Assembly (NCBI GenBank): GCA_002238865.1
Contig: MPNE01000004.1
Span: 1-64,000, forward strand
Direction: 5' to 3'
Origin: Gemmatimonadetes bacterium bin94
GTDB lineage: Bacteria; Gemmatimonadota; Gemmatimonadetes; Longimicrobiales; Gaopeijiaceae
Length of the DNA: 64,000 nucleotides
Position 1 is the first letter of the stretch; each line of letters opens with the position of its first letter. The notes under the pieces are model-generated. The model was not told the origin of the DNA and made no database searches. It saw nothing but the letters and a program-made list of their open reading frames with translations. The translations under genes were made by a program, and so were the position numbers. Positions 38,182-48,912 of this stretch are shown one piece after another.

Positions 38182-40239
38182 ATGAATCTACTGGACCTTT
38201 CCAACTGGTCGTGGGTGGCGGGAGTCTTCGGGCTGGGCGCCGCGCTTTTCGTGTACCGTTACGTTGTGCGCCAGCCGGCCGGCACGGATGTGATGACCGA
38301 TCTGGCCGACCAGATCCACGACGGCGCCATGGCGTTTCTCCGGCGAGAGTACACGGTGCTGGCAATATTCGTAGCCGTGGTCGCCGTGCTCCTGTTCCTC
38401 GCGATCGGTCAGGCTTCGGCGCTCGCCTACGTGGCAGGGGCCTCATGCAGCGTGATGGCCGGCTTCTTCGGCATGAAGGCGGCCACCCGGGCCAACGTGC
38501 GTACCTCCGCAGCCGCCAACCAGGATGGCCAGGGGAAGGCGCTGCGCATCGCCTTCTTCGGGGGGGCGGTGATGGGGCTCTCCGTGGCGGCACTCGGGCT
38601 CCTCGGCATCGGGGCGCTATACACCCTGCTGGCGTCCGACGCCATCCCGGGCACGAATGACCTTCCCCGCTTCGCCGAAATCATCTCCGGCTTCGCCATG
38701 GGAGCTTCGTCGATCGCACTCTTTGCCCGGGTGGGCGGGGGCATTTTCACCAAGGCGGCCGATGTGGGCGCGGACCTCGTGGGCAAGGTCGAAGCGGGGA
38801 TCCCCGAGGACGACCCCCGCAACCCGGCCACCATCGCCGACAACGTTGGCGACAACGTGGGAGACGTGGCGGGGATGGGGGCCGACATCTTCGAGTCGTA
38901 CGTCGGCTCGATCGTCGCTACCATCGCGATCGGAGCGACGTCCGCGGCCCTGGTGGTCAGCACCACCGAGGCGGTGGCGCTGCCCCTGATCACCGTGCTG
39001 GTGGGCCTGTTGTGCTCCGTGGTCGGCATCGCCGCCATGAAGTTCCTCGAGCGTACCGATCCGGGAGCGGCCCTGCGCAACGTGACCTTCATCTCCGCGG
39101 GGCTCTTCCTCATCGCCATGTTCTTCGTGGTGCGTGCGCTGGACATGACCATCGTCGACCCGGTGACCGGGACCGAGCAGTCGCCGATGGGACCCTTCTG
39201 GGCCATCGTTGCGGGAACCCTCGTCGGGATCCTGATCGGGGTGGTGACGGAGTACTACACCGGAGCGGGCCCGGTCCGGAAGATCGCCGACGCGTCCGAA
39301 ACCGGCTCGGCAACGAACATCATTACCGGACTCGCGGTGGGGATGGAGTCCGTCGCGATCCCCCTGCTCCTCATCTGCGCGGCGATCTTCGTATCCTTCA
39401 CGGCGAGCGGCCTCTACGGGATCGGTATCGCCGCGGTGGGCATGCTTGCCACCGTGGGCGCAACCATGTCCGTGGACGCCTACGGCCCCGTCGCGGACAA
39501 CGCGGGCGGCATCAGCGAGATGGCCGGCCTCGGCCCGGAGACCCGGAAGGTCACCGATTCCCTCGACGCCATCGGCAACACCACGGCCGCCATAGGCAAG
39601 GGCTTTGCCATCGGTTCCGCGGCGCTCACCGCACTGGCACTCTTCTCGGCCTACTCGTCGTCGGTGGGGCTGGAGGTGATCAACATCGTGAATCCGATGG
39701 TGGTAATCGGCCTCTTCATCGGGGGCATGCTCCCCTTCCTGGTAGCCTCGCTCACGATGACGGCGGTCGGCCGCGCCGCAGCCGGCATGGTCGAGGAAGT
39801 GCGCCGCCAGTTCAGGGAGATCCCGGGACTGATGGAAGGGACGGGCAAGCCGGATTCGGCCCGCTGCGTGGATATTTCCACCCGGGCGGCGCTACGCGAG
39901 ATGATTCTGCCGGGGGTCACCGCCGTTCTCGCGCCGGTGATCGTCGGTCGTTTCCTGGGGGTCGAGGCGCTGGGCGGGATGCTGGCCGGCGCCACCGTCA
40001 CGGGGGTGTTGATGGCGCTCTTCATGGCCAACGCCGGGGGCGCGTGGGACAACGCCAAGAAGTACATCGAGGGCGGCGCGCACGGTGGCAAGGGATCCGA
40101 TTCCCACAAGGCCGCGGTCGTGGGAGACACCGTGGGTGACCCCTTCAAGGATACATCCGGGCCGTCGCTCAACATTCTGATCAAGCTCATGGCCGTGGTG
40201 TCGCTGGTCCTCGCCCCCTGGTTCATCAGCGCCGGATGA
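38182..40239 (+). CDS. hppA: Membrane-bound ion-translocating pyrophosphatase
   Basis: Catalytic [60 protein letters not shown]-terminal [22 protein letters not shown]. Confidence 0.97.
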   Translation: MNLLDLSNWSWVAGVFGLGAALFVYRYVVRQPAGTDVMTDLADQIHDGAMAFLRREYTVLAIFVAVVAVLLFLAIGQASALAYVAGASCSVMAGFFGMKAATRANVRTSAAANQDGQGKALRIAFFGGAVMGLSVAALGLLGIGALYTLLASDAIPGTNDLPRFAEIISGFAMGASSIALFARVGGGIFTKAADVGADLVGKVEAGIPEDDPRNPATIADNVGDNVGDVAGMGADIFESYVGSIVATIAIGATSAALVVSTTEAVALPLITVLVGLLCSVVGIAAMKFLERTDPGAALRNVTFISAGLFLIAMFFVVRALDMTIVDPVTGTEQSPMGPFWAIVAGTLVGILIGVVTEYYTGAGPVRKIADASETGSATNIITGLAVGMESVAIPLLLICAAIFVSFTASGLYGIGIAAVGMLATVGATMSVDAYGPVADNAGGISEMAGLGPETRKVTDSLDAIGNTTAAIGKGFAIGSAALTALALFSAYSSSVGLEVINIVNPMVVIGLFIGGMLPFLVASLTMTAVGRAAAGMVEEVRRQFREIPGLMEGTGKPDSARCVDISTRAALREMILPGVTAVLAPVIVGRFLGVEALGGMLAGATVTGVLMALFMANAGGAWDNAKKYIEGGAHGGKGSDSHKAAVVGDTVGDPFKDTSGPSLNILIKLMAVVSLVLAPWFISAG

Positions 40240-41510
40240 TGGCCGCCGCCGGCAAGGAGCGCCCACGGGTGAATGCTCGCGTGTCACCGTCCTTCGACCG
40301 GGCGATCGCCTTCGCGCAGGACCTGATCCGCATCCCGTCGATGCCGGGCGAAGAGGGCGACCTGACCCGGCGCGTCCAGGCCGAAATGGAGTCGCTCGGC
40401 TACGACGAGGTGTACACCGACGAGCTGGGCAGCGTGGTTGGGGTGGTCCGGGGCGGCAAGGGGCCCAGCGTCATGCTGAGCGCCCACCTGGACATGGTGG
40501 CGGCCGGAGACGCCGCTGAATGGGAGTACCCGCCCTTCGACGGAGTGATCGCCGGCGGGTACCTGCACGGCCGCGGCGCCATGGACATCAAGGGACCGCT
40601 CGCGCTGCAGGTTCACGTGGCCGCCGCGCTGAGGGGCAGTGTGGCGGGGGATATCATCGTGGCGCACCCCGTCTACGAGGAACGCGGCGGCTGGGGTATG
40701 GACCACCTCGTCCGCGCAGAGGGCGGCCTCCGTCCCGATGTCGTGATCATCGGCGAGTCGACCCACGGAGACATCGCCATCGGGCACCGGGGCAGGAGCG
40801 AGGTCGAGATCATCGGACAGGGGCTGGCTGGCCACGCATCGGCGCCGGACCGGGCCCGCAACGCCCTGGACCTTGTTCCCGCCATCCTTGCGGGCGTGCA
40901 CGACCTGGCAGCCCGGCAGGAATCCGACGACGTGCTGGGGCCGTCGTCCGTGGTTGCAACCGGTGTCGACGCCGTACCGGCGAGCCTCAATGTGATCCCC
41001 GACCGGGTCACCATCACCCTCGACTGGCGGATCCTCCCGCGCGACACCGCGGAGCAGCTGCTGGGTCGCGTGCGGGACGCCCTCAGGCCCCACCTGGAGC
41101 GGCTGGAGGCGGGCGGCCGCTGGCCTGGCGCGAGCGGGGCGGTGGAGGTGCGTATGGCCACCGAGGTGCAGCGTACATACACCGGCGTGACCGAGGAAAG
41201 ACTACTCCTCAGCCCCGGCTTCCTGATGGACTCGGGCCATCCCGTCGTCGCCGCCGCAGCCCGGGCCGTTGGCACACGGGGCGGAAACGGGGCCCCGGCG
41301 CGGGTCCGGCCGTGGACCTTCGCCACCGATGGCGGCTGGACGTGCGGTGTGCGCGGTATCCCGACGATCGGCTTCGCACCGGGCGAAGAGCGCTACGCCC
41401 ACACCAACACGGAGCGCCTGGAACTGGACGAGGCGCGCTGGGGCTACCGCAGCTACCTGAATCTGGTGCCGGCGGTGCAGGCGGCGGTCGAGCCCGGCTC
41501 TTCCGACTGA
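40236..41510 (+). CDS. M20-family peptidase / ArgE-DapE-type deacylase
   Basis: [73 protein letters not shown]. Confidence 0.9.
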   Translation: MMAAAGKERPRVNARVSPSFDRAIAFAQDLIRIPSMPGEEGDLTRRVQAEMESLGYDEVYTDELGSVVGVVRGGKGPSVMLSAHLDMVAAGDAAEWEYPPFDGVIAGGYLHGRGAMDIKGPLALQVHVAAALRGSVAGDIIVAHPVYEERGGWGMDHLVRAEGGLRPDVVIIGESTHGDIAIGHRGRSEVEIIGQGLAGHASAPDRARNALDLVPAILAGVHDLAARQESDDVLGPSSVVATGVDAVPASLNVIPDRVTITLDWRILPRDTAEQLLGRVRDALRPHLERLEAGGRWPGASGAVEVRMATEVQRTYTGVTEERLLLSPGFLMDSGHPVVAAAARAVGTRGGNGAPARVRPWTFATDGGWTCGVRGIPTIGFAPGEERYAHTNTERLELDEARWGYRSYLNLVPAVQAAVEPGSSD

Positions 41511-41535
41511 CGGCGCATCCCTCTCCGGGGCGCCG
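41511..41535. terminator. Candidate hairpin between convergent genes
   Basis: CGGCGC (41511-41516) / GCGCCG (41530-41535) inverted repeat; no U-tract. Confidence 0.3.
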
Positions 41536-41562
41536 TGAAGCCCAGGGCACGCGGGGCAAGCC

Positions 41563-42645
41563 TCACGCCATCGGAACCGTGCGCAGCACCTTCCCGTCGA
41601 TTCGTTCGAAAATCTCGTCGAGGCTCGTGCCCGTGATCGTGAGCCCGTGGTTCTTGAGCCCCACCACGCATCGGCTGGGATCTTCGGCCTCGCGCACGAT
41701 GTCCGCAACCGCCTGGCCCAGCTCCCGCGTGCCGCACGGGTAGTTGAACTCGGTGGAGCGGATGCCGTTCATCCAGCCGTGAAAGTGCAGGATCGCACCG
41801 ACGTCGGGGTGTTCGCGGTAGATCATCCAGTGCTCGATGGCATCCACCGACACACGCCGCGGTTGCACCGCGGGGGGGTGACTGACGACCATCCCGTTCC
41901 GCTGCGCGTCGTAGTCCTTCACCATGAGGATGTGCTGCCCGATCTCCTTCAGGTTGGACTTGTCCACGCCGCTGGCGCTCATCCAGAACCACTCGTCGTC
42001 GTAGCGGGCCGAGACGTTGCCGTACGACAGGCCCCCAATCCCGAACAGCCGCTTCAAATGGCGAAAGTCGCGCGCGGGGAGAACCTCGTCCACGGGGAAG
42101 GGAGCGGGTAGAAGGTTCAGCTTGTTCAACTGCCGGCCGGCCCGGTAGATGGACGCGGTGATCGCGTCACCGTTCCACAGCGGTTCCGGGAGATCCGGCT
42201 CGAAGAAGTTCTCGATGACCAGTGTCGACAACGCCATGGGCTCGATCCGGGCGTATACCTGCCTGAAGTAGTCTTCCGGGTCGTCGTTGCCATGCACAGT
42301 GTAGTGGCCCTGCTCGAGGGTGACGAAATGAACGTCCGGCCGTGCACCCGACGAAGGGACCAGCCCGACCGCGAGGTTGGCGAGGGCGCGGAGCAGAGTC
42401 GGATACCCCTGTGAGATATGATCCGTGAAAGGGACCGGAAACTCGGTCACGGCGCACACGAAGACGGCCTGGGCGTGGCGCCGAACCGGCCTGGGCTTCC
42501 CCTGCGGGAAAAAGTTCACGACGAGTCTGGCGTCACCGGCGTGCCGGGTATAGCGATGGCCTTCGGACTCCATCACTTTGCGCAGCCCCTCGGAAAACCA
42601 AACGAAGGTCGGGCTGTCCGACGAGCCGACAAAAGTAAAGTCCAT
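41563..42645 (-). CDS. Class II aldolase/adducin-domain protein with unrecognised N-terminal domain
   Basis: C-terminal [34 protein letters not shown] (aldolase II metal ligands); about 190-aa N-terminal extension. Confidence 0.75.
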   Translation of the reverse strand: MDFTFVGSSDSPTFVWFSEGLRKVMESEGHRYTRHAGDARLVVNFFPQGKPRPVRRHAQAVFVCAVTEFPVPFTDHISQGYPTLLRALANLAVGLVPSSGARPDVHFVTLEQGHYTVHGNDDPEDYFRQVYARIEPMALSTLVIENFFEPDLPEPLWNGDAITASIYRAGRQLNKLNLLPAPFPVDEVLPARDFRHLKRLFGIGGLSYGNVSARYDDEWFWMSASGVDKSNLKEIGQHILMVKDYDAQRNGMVVSHPPAVQPRRVSVDAIEHWMIYREHPDVGAILHFHGWMNGIRSTEFNYPCGTRELGQAVADIVREAEDPSRCVVGLKNHGLTITGTSLDEIFERIDGKVLRTVPMA

Positions 42646-42841
42646 GGACGGTCACCTCTCGGGTTCGATAGTCGTGGTGCGTACATAAGGTCTGTTTCCT
42701 GCGCCGGAACGCAAGACGTGTGCCCCCTGGACGCTCCAACCGGAGCGCACTGGCGGCCTCTGTGCTCCTCGCGGATGCGGCCGCGGGCATCGCACCTTCC
42801 ACCCGCGGGGCCACTCACGCTATACTTGTTCCAACGATCCC

Positions 42842-42862
42842 GCTCCACCTGGGAAGTGGAGC
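42842..42862 (+). promoter_or_regulatory. Stem-loop in the 5' leader of the S6-S18 fusion gene
   Basis: GCTCCAC-CTGGGAA-GTGGAGC perfect 7-bp stem, 7-nt loop, 38 nt upstream of the ATG; a TATACT-like -10 lies at about 42821. Confidence 0.4.
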
Positions 42863-42900
42863 CCGTCACCACCCCGCGGTCCAAGGGAGTTCCCGCGAAC

Positions 42901-43596
42901 ATGAGACCCTACGAAATCGTCTACATTCTGGATCCCGCCCTGGAGCGGGAGGCCGTTGAAGAGAAGCTGGCGACCTTTCACGCCGCTCTCGGTGGCCAGA
43001 TCACCGCTTTCGACCACTGGGGGGTCCGGCAACTCGCGTACCCGATCGGCAAGTCCAGCACCGGCTATTACGTCATCGTACAAGTCGCGACGGATGCCAC
43101 CGCGCTCCCCGAGTTCGAGCGGCTGCTGAAGCTCGACGAGGAGACCATGCGGTACCTGATCGTCCACAACGATGGTCAGCCTACCTCGGGCGCTTCCGTT
43201 CTCGGGGATGTGCGGCCGACCCAGGCCGTGGAGGCGCCTCCGGTCGAAGACGCGGAAGGCGAGGACAAGAAGGAAGGGGACGAAGGGGACGATGGGGGCG
43301 AGGAGGAAGAAGAGGACGAAGAGGATCAGGCCGCGGCCGCCTGGCCCCCCGACTCATCCGGTCCCCCCGAGTTCTCGGGTGCACGGGGCCGCCGCCGGCG
43401 CCATGAAGGACCTCCGATCGTGCACCTGAACTACAAGGACGTTACGACTCTCGCCCGATTCCTGACCGAGCAGGGCAAGATCCTGCCCAGGCGGACAACC
43501 AAGGTGCCGGCGCGCTTCCAACGGCAGCTCGGGACCGCGGTGAAGCGCGCGCGGTTCGTCGCGCTCCTTCCCTACATCAGGGACCACGAGGGTTGA
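42901..43596 (+). CDS. rpsF-rpsR: Ribosomal protein S6 fused to ribosomal protein S18 through an acidic linker
   Basis: N-terminal [23 protein letters not shown]...[23 protein letters not shown] (S6); linker [26 protein letters not shown]-terminal [52 protein letters not shown] (S18). Confidence 0.9.
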   Translation: MRPYEIVYILDPALEREAVEEKLATFHAALGGQITAFDHWGVRQLAYPIGKSSTGYYVIVQVATDATALPEFERLLKLDEETMRYLIVHNDGQPTSGASVLGDVRPTQAVEAPPVEDAEGEDKKEGDEGDDGGEEEEEDEEDQAAAAWPPDSSGPPEFSGARGRRRRHEGPPIVHLNYKDVTTLARFLTEQGKILPRRTTKVPARFQRQLGTAVKRARFVALLPYIRDHEG

Positions 43597-43600
43597 AATC

Positions 43601-44056
43601 ATGAAACTGATTCTGCGTGAAACGGTCGCGACCCTTGGCCGGGCCGGAGAGGTCGTCAACGTGAAGCCCGGCTACGCGCGCAACTATCTCCTTCCCCGGG
43701 GCCTTGCGTACATGGCGTCCGCGGCGAACGTCGAGCGGATCGAGGAAGAGGCCCGGCGTCGTGAGGAACGGGCGCGGAGGAACTACCTGGAAGGCAACCG
43801 CCAGGCTGCCCAGATTGAAGGGCTGGTCCTCAACGTGGTCGCCAAGGCGGGATCCGAGGGCCAGCTGTTCGGGTCGGTGAACGTCAAGGACATACAGGAG
43901 CGGGTGCAGCAGTCGGGCATCGACTTCGAGCTGGACAGGCGGGCCGTGGTCCTCTCCGAGCCGATCAAGGCCGTGGGCGAGCACCTCGTGCCGATCAGGC
44001 TTCAGCCCGACGTCGAAGTCGAGGTCCGTGTGGTTGTGGAGGCCGAAGAGGATTGA
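43601..44056 (+). CDS. rplI: 50S ribosomal protein L9
   Basis: MKLILRETVATLGRAGEVVNVKPGYARNYLLPRGLA. Confidence 0.97.
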   Translation: MKLILRETVATLGRAGEVVNVKPGYARNYLLPRGLAYMASAANVERIEEEARRREERARRNYLEGNRQAAQIEGLVLNVVAKAGSEGQLFGSVNVKDIQERVQQSGIDFELDRRAVVLSEPIKAVGEHLVPIRLQPDVEVEVRVVVEAEED

Positions 44057-44143
44057 CGTCGTCCCGGCCGGGATCCGCTCGAGGGTGACGGGAAGGAGCG
44101 GACTGCCGCCGGGAGAAGCCGCGCCCCGGAGGGGCAAGCGCGA

Positions 44144-44518
44144 ATGAGCGAGCGGAACGATTTCGAGATGTGGCCAAGGGTCCGTCGAGCCGTTCGCTAC
44201 GCCCTCCAGAGAAAGGCCGGCAAGGTCACGGTCCTGGACCTGCGCCACCTGTCGAGCGCGACCGACTTCTTCGTCATCGCGACAGGGCGATCCGATGTAC
44301 AGGTGCGCGCGATCGCGGAGCACATCATCGATTCGGCAAAGCGCGACGGGAACCGCCCCGAGCATGTGGAGGGACTGGACCAGGGACGGTGGGTGCTTCT
44401 CGACTACATCGACTACGTGGTCCACATCTTCCACCCCGCCGTGCGGGATTTCTACCGCCTCGAAACGCTGTGGGGGGACGCAAAGTCCACGGTGATCGAG
44501 GAAGACCTGAGCGGATGA
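44144..44518 (+). CDS. rsfS: Ribosome silencing factor RsfS
   Basis: VLDLRHLSSATDFFVIATGRSDVQVRAIAEHI, WVLLDYIDYVVHIFHPAVRDFYRLETLWGDAK. Confidence 0.95.
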   Translation: MSERNDFEMWPRVRRAVRYALQRKAGKVTVLDLRHLSSATDFFVIATGRSDVQVRAIAEHIIDSAKRDGNRPEHVEGLDQGRWVLLDYIDYVVHIFHPAVRDFYRLETLWGDAKSTVIEEDLSG

Positions 44519-47500
44519 GACTCAAGTCGCTCAGGCTTCACGGGTTCAAGTCGTTTCCGGACGCGACCCAACTGGACTTCCACGATGGGATCACGGCGAT
44601 CGTGGGGCCCAACGGTTGTGGAAAGTCGAACATCGGCGATGCGCTGCGCTGGGTCCTCGGGGAGCAGCGGCCGACCGCGATTCGCGGTGTCAGGATGGAG
44701 GAGGCGATCTTCCAGGGAACGGTGGCCCGCAGGCCGGTGAATCGGGGGTCCGTCGCGCTGGTCGTATCGAACGAGGACGGAGCGCTCGCGACTCCGTTTC
44801 AGGAAGTCGAGATCGGCAGGACGGTCTTCCGGGACGGAGGCAGCGACTACCGCCTGAACCGGTCTCCATGCCGGCTGCGCGACATCGTCGACCTCTGCCG
44901 CGACACCGGCCTGGGGGCGAACGCCTACTCGCTGATCGAGATCCGCATGATCGACGCCATCCTCTCGGAGCGAACCGACGAGCGGCGGGCTCTTTTCGAG
45001 GAAGCCGCGGGGATCGGCAAGTACAAGGACCGGCGGCGGTCCGCGCTGCGGCGCCTGGAATCCTCGGAAGCCGACCTCCAGCGTGTCGAGGACGTGATCG
45101 GCGAAGTACGGAGCAAGGTCCGCTCTCTCGCACGCCAGAAAGGGAAGGCGCAGCGCTACCGGGAATTGCGGAAGCGCCGGCTGGCGGTGGAAATCGCGGT
45201 AGTGAAGACGGATCTTGAGGCACTCGACGGGCGCCTCGCGGACGTCGACGGCGAGTTGGAACGCGACCGGGAGCAGGCGGCGGGCATGGCCGCGCGCCTG
45301 GCTGCCGCCGAAGCCCGGCTGGAAGGGGCCCGGCTGGCGCACGTCGAAGCCGAGAGGACCCGGAGTGAATCCGCGGCCCGCCTCGACGCATTGGGGGTAG
45401 AGCTCGCCCGGGTCGAAAGGGAGGTGGCGGTCGCCGACGAGCGGATTTCCAACGGCAAGCGCCGGCTGGCGCAGATTTCCAGCGAAGAGGCGGCGACGGC
45501 GACACTTCGCGCGCGTTCGGAGGACGAAATCGTCACGTTGCGGAGTGAACGGGAGGAATGTAAAGCAGCGTTGACATCATGTAATGCGGACTTGACATCC
45601 CGAAAGGGTGCTGCCGCCGAAGTGAGGGTCCGCCTGGACGCGGCCCGGCATGACGTTCGCCAGTTGGAAGCAAGGGGCCGGGCGGTTGCCAGGGACATTG
45701 CCCGGGCAGAGGGGGACACCGAAAGCGCCCGGGTGCAGGCACGGGAGCTGGGGCACAGATTCGAGCGTCTGTCCGCGGATTCCCGGGAGGGGGCCGGCGC
45801 GCTCCGGGACCTGAGGTCCCAGGGAGACCTCTTCGCCGACCGCAGGACGGAGATGGTGAAGAGAGCCGAGGACGCTGCCCGGAACGTGGAAGGAACCCGC
45901 CGGCGAGTGGCGGTGCTGCGGGAACGGCTCCGGGACGCGCGGACTGCGGAGCGGAGTGCAAAGACCCGTGTCGCGTCGCTGGAGGCGGAGGTCGCGGCCC
46001 TTCGTCGCATGACCGGGTCGGGGGAAGACGCGGCCGCGGTGGCTGAATCGGCGAAGGAGGCGTTGCCCGGGGCGGTGCGCGGCACGCTGTCCGACTACGT
46101 GCGGGTCACCGGGACGCCGCCGCGGGTCGTCGACGACATGCTGGGCCGTTTCGGGCTGGCCCTGGTGGTGGGCGGCCAGGAAGACGTCGACCGGATTGCG
46201 GGCTGGTACGAGGCGAACCCGGAGCTGGGGGCCGGCATCGTTCTGCTTCCCATGGACGGGCACCCACGGCCGCGCGGGCCACTGCCTTCGGGCGTCACGG
46301 CGGTCGGTGAGGGCGCGCCATGGGCCGAAGCCCTGCTCGGAGGCGTGTCGGTTGTGGCGGACGAGGCGTCGGTGGAGGCGTGGACCGACCAGCTGGGAGC
46401 GGTGCACCTCGTCCCGCGACAGGGCTTCGAAGGCCGGTTGGAACGGAGGGACCGGATCGATTCACTGGAGACCGAAGCCGCGCTGGCGGCCGCGGGCTTC
46501 AAGAAGGCTCGCGAGAGCTGCAAGCGGCTGGCCGACGAGTGCCGGGAGCGCGAAGAGGAGGCGGATGCGGCGTCGGAGCGGTTGCTGGCGGCCCGGGACG
46601 AAGCGCGCGCCGCGCGCGCCGAGGCGTCCGCGCAGACCGACCGGCGTCAGCAGCTGGCCCGTCACCAGGAAGAGATCGCGCGCCAGTTGGAAGGCACCCG
46701 CGCGGCACGTGACAAGGCCGTCGAACGAAGCCGGACAGCGGCCGCGGACACAGCTCGGCTACGGACGGAGGAGGCCGCGCTCACGGCGAGTCTGGAAGAG
46801 CTGTACGCCGTGCGCGAAGCTGTCGAGGCGGAGTGGGAACAGGCGCGCGACGCCGAATCGGAAGCGACCATCCGGGCAGCCCGGCTCGACAGCGAACTGA
46901 AACGCCTTGACGGACGCCTTTCGGACAGGGAGGCCACGGTGGGCCGGGCCGCCGCACGGATCGACGAACTCGGCCGCGAGGCGAGGTCGCTGGCCACCGG
47001 GATCGAGGAGGTTCTCGCGACGAGGCAGGCCGGGCGGGAGGCCCTGGAGGCGCTGTTTGGAAAGCGCGATGAACTCCGCCGCATACTCTCCGAAGAGAGC
47101 CGCGCCCTGCAGGAAGCAGCCGATGCCGTGAACGATGCCGGGCGGGAGGCTCGCGGGATCCGCGAGCATGAGCGTGCGGCCGTCGGGCGCGGCCACCAGC
47201 TGGAGCTGGAGCGCCAGGACATCCGGAATCGCGCCGGGAGGATCGGGGAGCGGCTGGAGGCCGAATGGGGCCGGCCGCTGGCGGCGCTCCTCGAGGAGGC
47301 CGAACCGGCGGTCGGTGGCGAAGAGGCGTTGCGGGACGAGCTGGAGGACATCGTTCGGCAGCTGGGCACGATCGGCCCGGTCAACATGCTTGCGGTGGAG
47401 GAGCACGCCGAAGAGAGTGCGCGTCTCGATTTCCTGGTTCGGCAGCAGGAGGATCTCAACGCGGCCCGCGACGACCTGCGTGCGGCGATCCGCCGCATCA

Positions 47501-47997
47501 ACCGCGCGGCCACGGAACTGTTCATGACGACCTTCGAGGCGATCCGGGAGAACTTCCGGAAGACCTTCGAGCACCTCTTCAACGGGGGCGAGGCGAACCT
47601 GTGGCTGACGGACCCCGAGAGTCCGCTTGAGTCTCGCGTCGAGATCCATGCCGCGCCCGGCGGCAAGCGAACACAGCGGATCGATCTGCTTTCCGGGGGC
47701 GAACGGGCCCTGACAGCGCTGTCGCTGCTCTTCGGAATCTACCTGGTCAAGCCGAGCCCCTTCTGCCTTCTCGACGAGGTGGACGCCCCTCTGGACGAGT
47801 CCAACATCGAGCGCTTCGTGCGCTTGCTTCAGGGCTTCAAGGCCCAGACCCAGTTCGTGGTCATCACCCACAACCCCCGCACCATCGAGGCGGCCGATTG
47901 GATTTACGGCGTCACGATGGAAGAGCCGGGGGTGTCGTCCATCGTCGGTGTACGGCTGCAAGAGAGGGGAGCGGTCGCCCCGGGGATCGCCGGATGA
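44515..47997 (+). CDS. smc: Chromosome segregation protein SMC
   Basis: MRLKSLRLHGFKSFPDATQLDFHDGITAIVGPNGCGKSNIGDALRWVLGEQ; long coiled coil; LSGGERALTALSLLFGIYLVKPSPFCLLDEVDAPLDESN. Confidence 0.96.
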   Translation: MRLKSLRLHGFKSFPDATQLDFHDGITAIVGPNGCGKSNIGDALRWVLGEQRPTAIRGVRMEEAIFQGTVARRPVNRGSVALVVSNEDGALATPFQEVEIGRTVFRDGGSDYRLNRSPCRLRDIVDLCRDTGLGANAYSLIEIRMIDAILSERTDERRALFEEAAGIGKYKDRRRSALRRLESSEADLQRVEDVIGEVRSKVRSLARQKGKAQRYRELRKRRLAVEIAVVKTDLEALDGRLADVDGELERDREQAAGMAARLAAAEARLEGARLAHVEAERTRSESAARLDALGVELARVEREVAVADERISNGKRRLAQISSEEAATATLRARSEDEIVTLRSEREECKAALTSCNADLTSRKGAAAEVRVRLDAARHDVRQLEARGRAVARDIARAEGDTESARVQARELGHRFERLSADSREGAGALRDLRSQGDLFADRRTEMVKRAEDAARNVEGTRRRVAVLRERLRDARTAERSAKTRVASLEAEVAALRRMTGSGEDAAAVAESAKEALPGAVRGTLSDYVRVTGTPPRVVDDMLGRFGLALVVGGQEDVDRIAGWYEANPELGAGIVLLPMDGHPRPRGPLPSGVTAVGEGAPWAEALLGGVSVVADEASVEAWTDQLGAVHLVPRQGFEGRLERRDRIDSLETEAALAAAGFKKARESCKRLADECREREEEADAASERLLAARDEARAARAEASAQTDRRQQLARHQEEIARQLEGTRAARDKAVERSRTAAADTARLRTEEAALTASLEELYAVREAVEAEWEQARDAESEATIRAARLDSELKRLDGRLSDREATVGRAAARIDELGREARSLATGIEEVLATRQAGREALEALFGKRDELRRILSEESRALQEAADAVNDAGREARGIREHERAAVGRGHQLELERQDIRNRAGRIGERLEAEWGRPLAALLEEAEPAVGGEEALRDELEDIVRQLGTIGPVNMLAVEEHAEESARLDFLVRQQEDLNAARDDLRAAIRRINRAATELFMTTFEAIRENFRKTFEHLFNGGEANLWLTDPESPLESRVEIHAAPGGKRTQRIDLLSGGERALTALSLLFGIYLVKPSPFCLLDEVDAPLDESNIERFVRLLQGFKAQTQFVVITHNPRTIEAADWIYGVTMEEPGVSSIVGVRLQERGAVAPGIAG

Positions 47998-48767
47998 AGC
48001 CCGTACTGACCATCGTCGGCTCGGGGACACTGGTTCCTTCCGGCGACCGGTCCTCGCCCTGCCACCTTGTGGAGTGGGGCGAAATGCGGCTTCTGCTGGA
48101 CGTCGGCCCTGGCGCCGTGCATGGACTGGCGCGTCTCCGCAAGCCCTGGTGGGAAGTCAGTCACACAGTGCTCAGCCACTACCACGCCGACCACTTCGGC
48201 GACCTCGCCCACCTCCTTTTTGCCCTCAAGTGGGCAACTCCCGCCCCTCGGAGCCGGCCACTGCACATCTTCGGGCCACCCGGGCTGAACGACCGGGTGG
48301 AGGCACTCCGGCGTGCGTACGGCGACTTCATGGTGGACCCGGGGTTCGAGGTCGCATACCACGAGGTGGCACGCGAGGGACGATGGAGCAGTGATGAGAG
48401 CGAGCTGTCCCTCCGCTTCGCACCCACCCTGCATGCGGACAACTCGATCGCGGTGCGGGTGGAGATGGACGGCCACTCGCTCGGCTACACGGGAGATACG
48501 GGTCCGGACCCGAAGCTCGGGGACTTCTTTCGCGGGACGGATACCCTGGTCAGCGAATGTGGGCACTCCGATCCGCCACCGTCCGCCTCGCATTTGTCGC
48601 CCGTCTCGGTTGCCGAGATGGCTCGAATTGCCGAGCCGGCCAATCTGGTTCTGACGCACATCTACCCGCCTCTCGATCCCGAATCGGTGCCGGCGCTGGT
48701 ACGTGACGCGGGCTACGAGGGGACCGTCGTGTGCGCGCGGGACGGGCAGTGGTTCGTCGTGGCGTGA
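47994..48767 (+). CDS. MBL-fold metallohydrolase (RNase Z/ElaC-like)
   Basis: SHYHADHFGDLAHL (HxHxDH), GYTGDTGPDPKLGDF, LVLTHIYPPLD. Confidence 0.88.
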   Translation: MKPVLTIVGSGTLVPSGDRSSPCHLVEWGEMRLLLDVGPGAVHGLARLRKPWWEVSHTVLSHYHADHFGDLAHLLFALKWATPAPRSRPLHIFGPPGLNDRVEALRRAYGDFMVDPGFEVAYHEVAREGRWSSDESELSLRFAPTLHADNSIAVRVEMDGHSLGYTGDTGPDPKLGDFFRGTDTLVSECGHSDPPPSASHLSPVSVAEMARIAEPANLVLTHIYPPLDPESVPALVRDAGYEGTVVCARDGQWFVVA

Positions 48768-48912
48768 GGCGCCCGCAGGGAGGTGGGGAAGGCCGCCCCA
48801 CCGACAGGCCGATCCCGTTGCCGGGCAAGGGGGCCGCCCGGCGGGGGCGTGGACCATTCGGGGCACCTTTTGTAGGATCATGCTCCTGTTCCATCACCAC
48901 AGAGGCAGTCAA

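Noticed and set aside
43172-43429. Overlapping ORF across the S6-S18 linker in another frame
   Set aside because: Arg/Lys/Pro-rich shadow frame; the S18 homology is in the S6 frame, so no frameshift is needed.
46662-47666. Long Ser/Arg-rich minus-strand ORF
   Set aside because: Shadow of the SMC coiled coil; Ser/Arg/Ala repetition follows from the sense codons.
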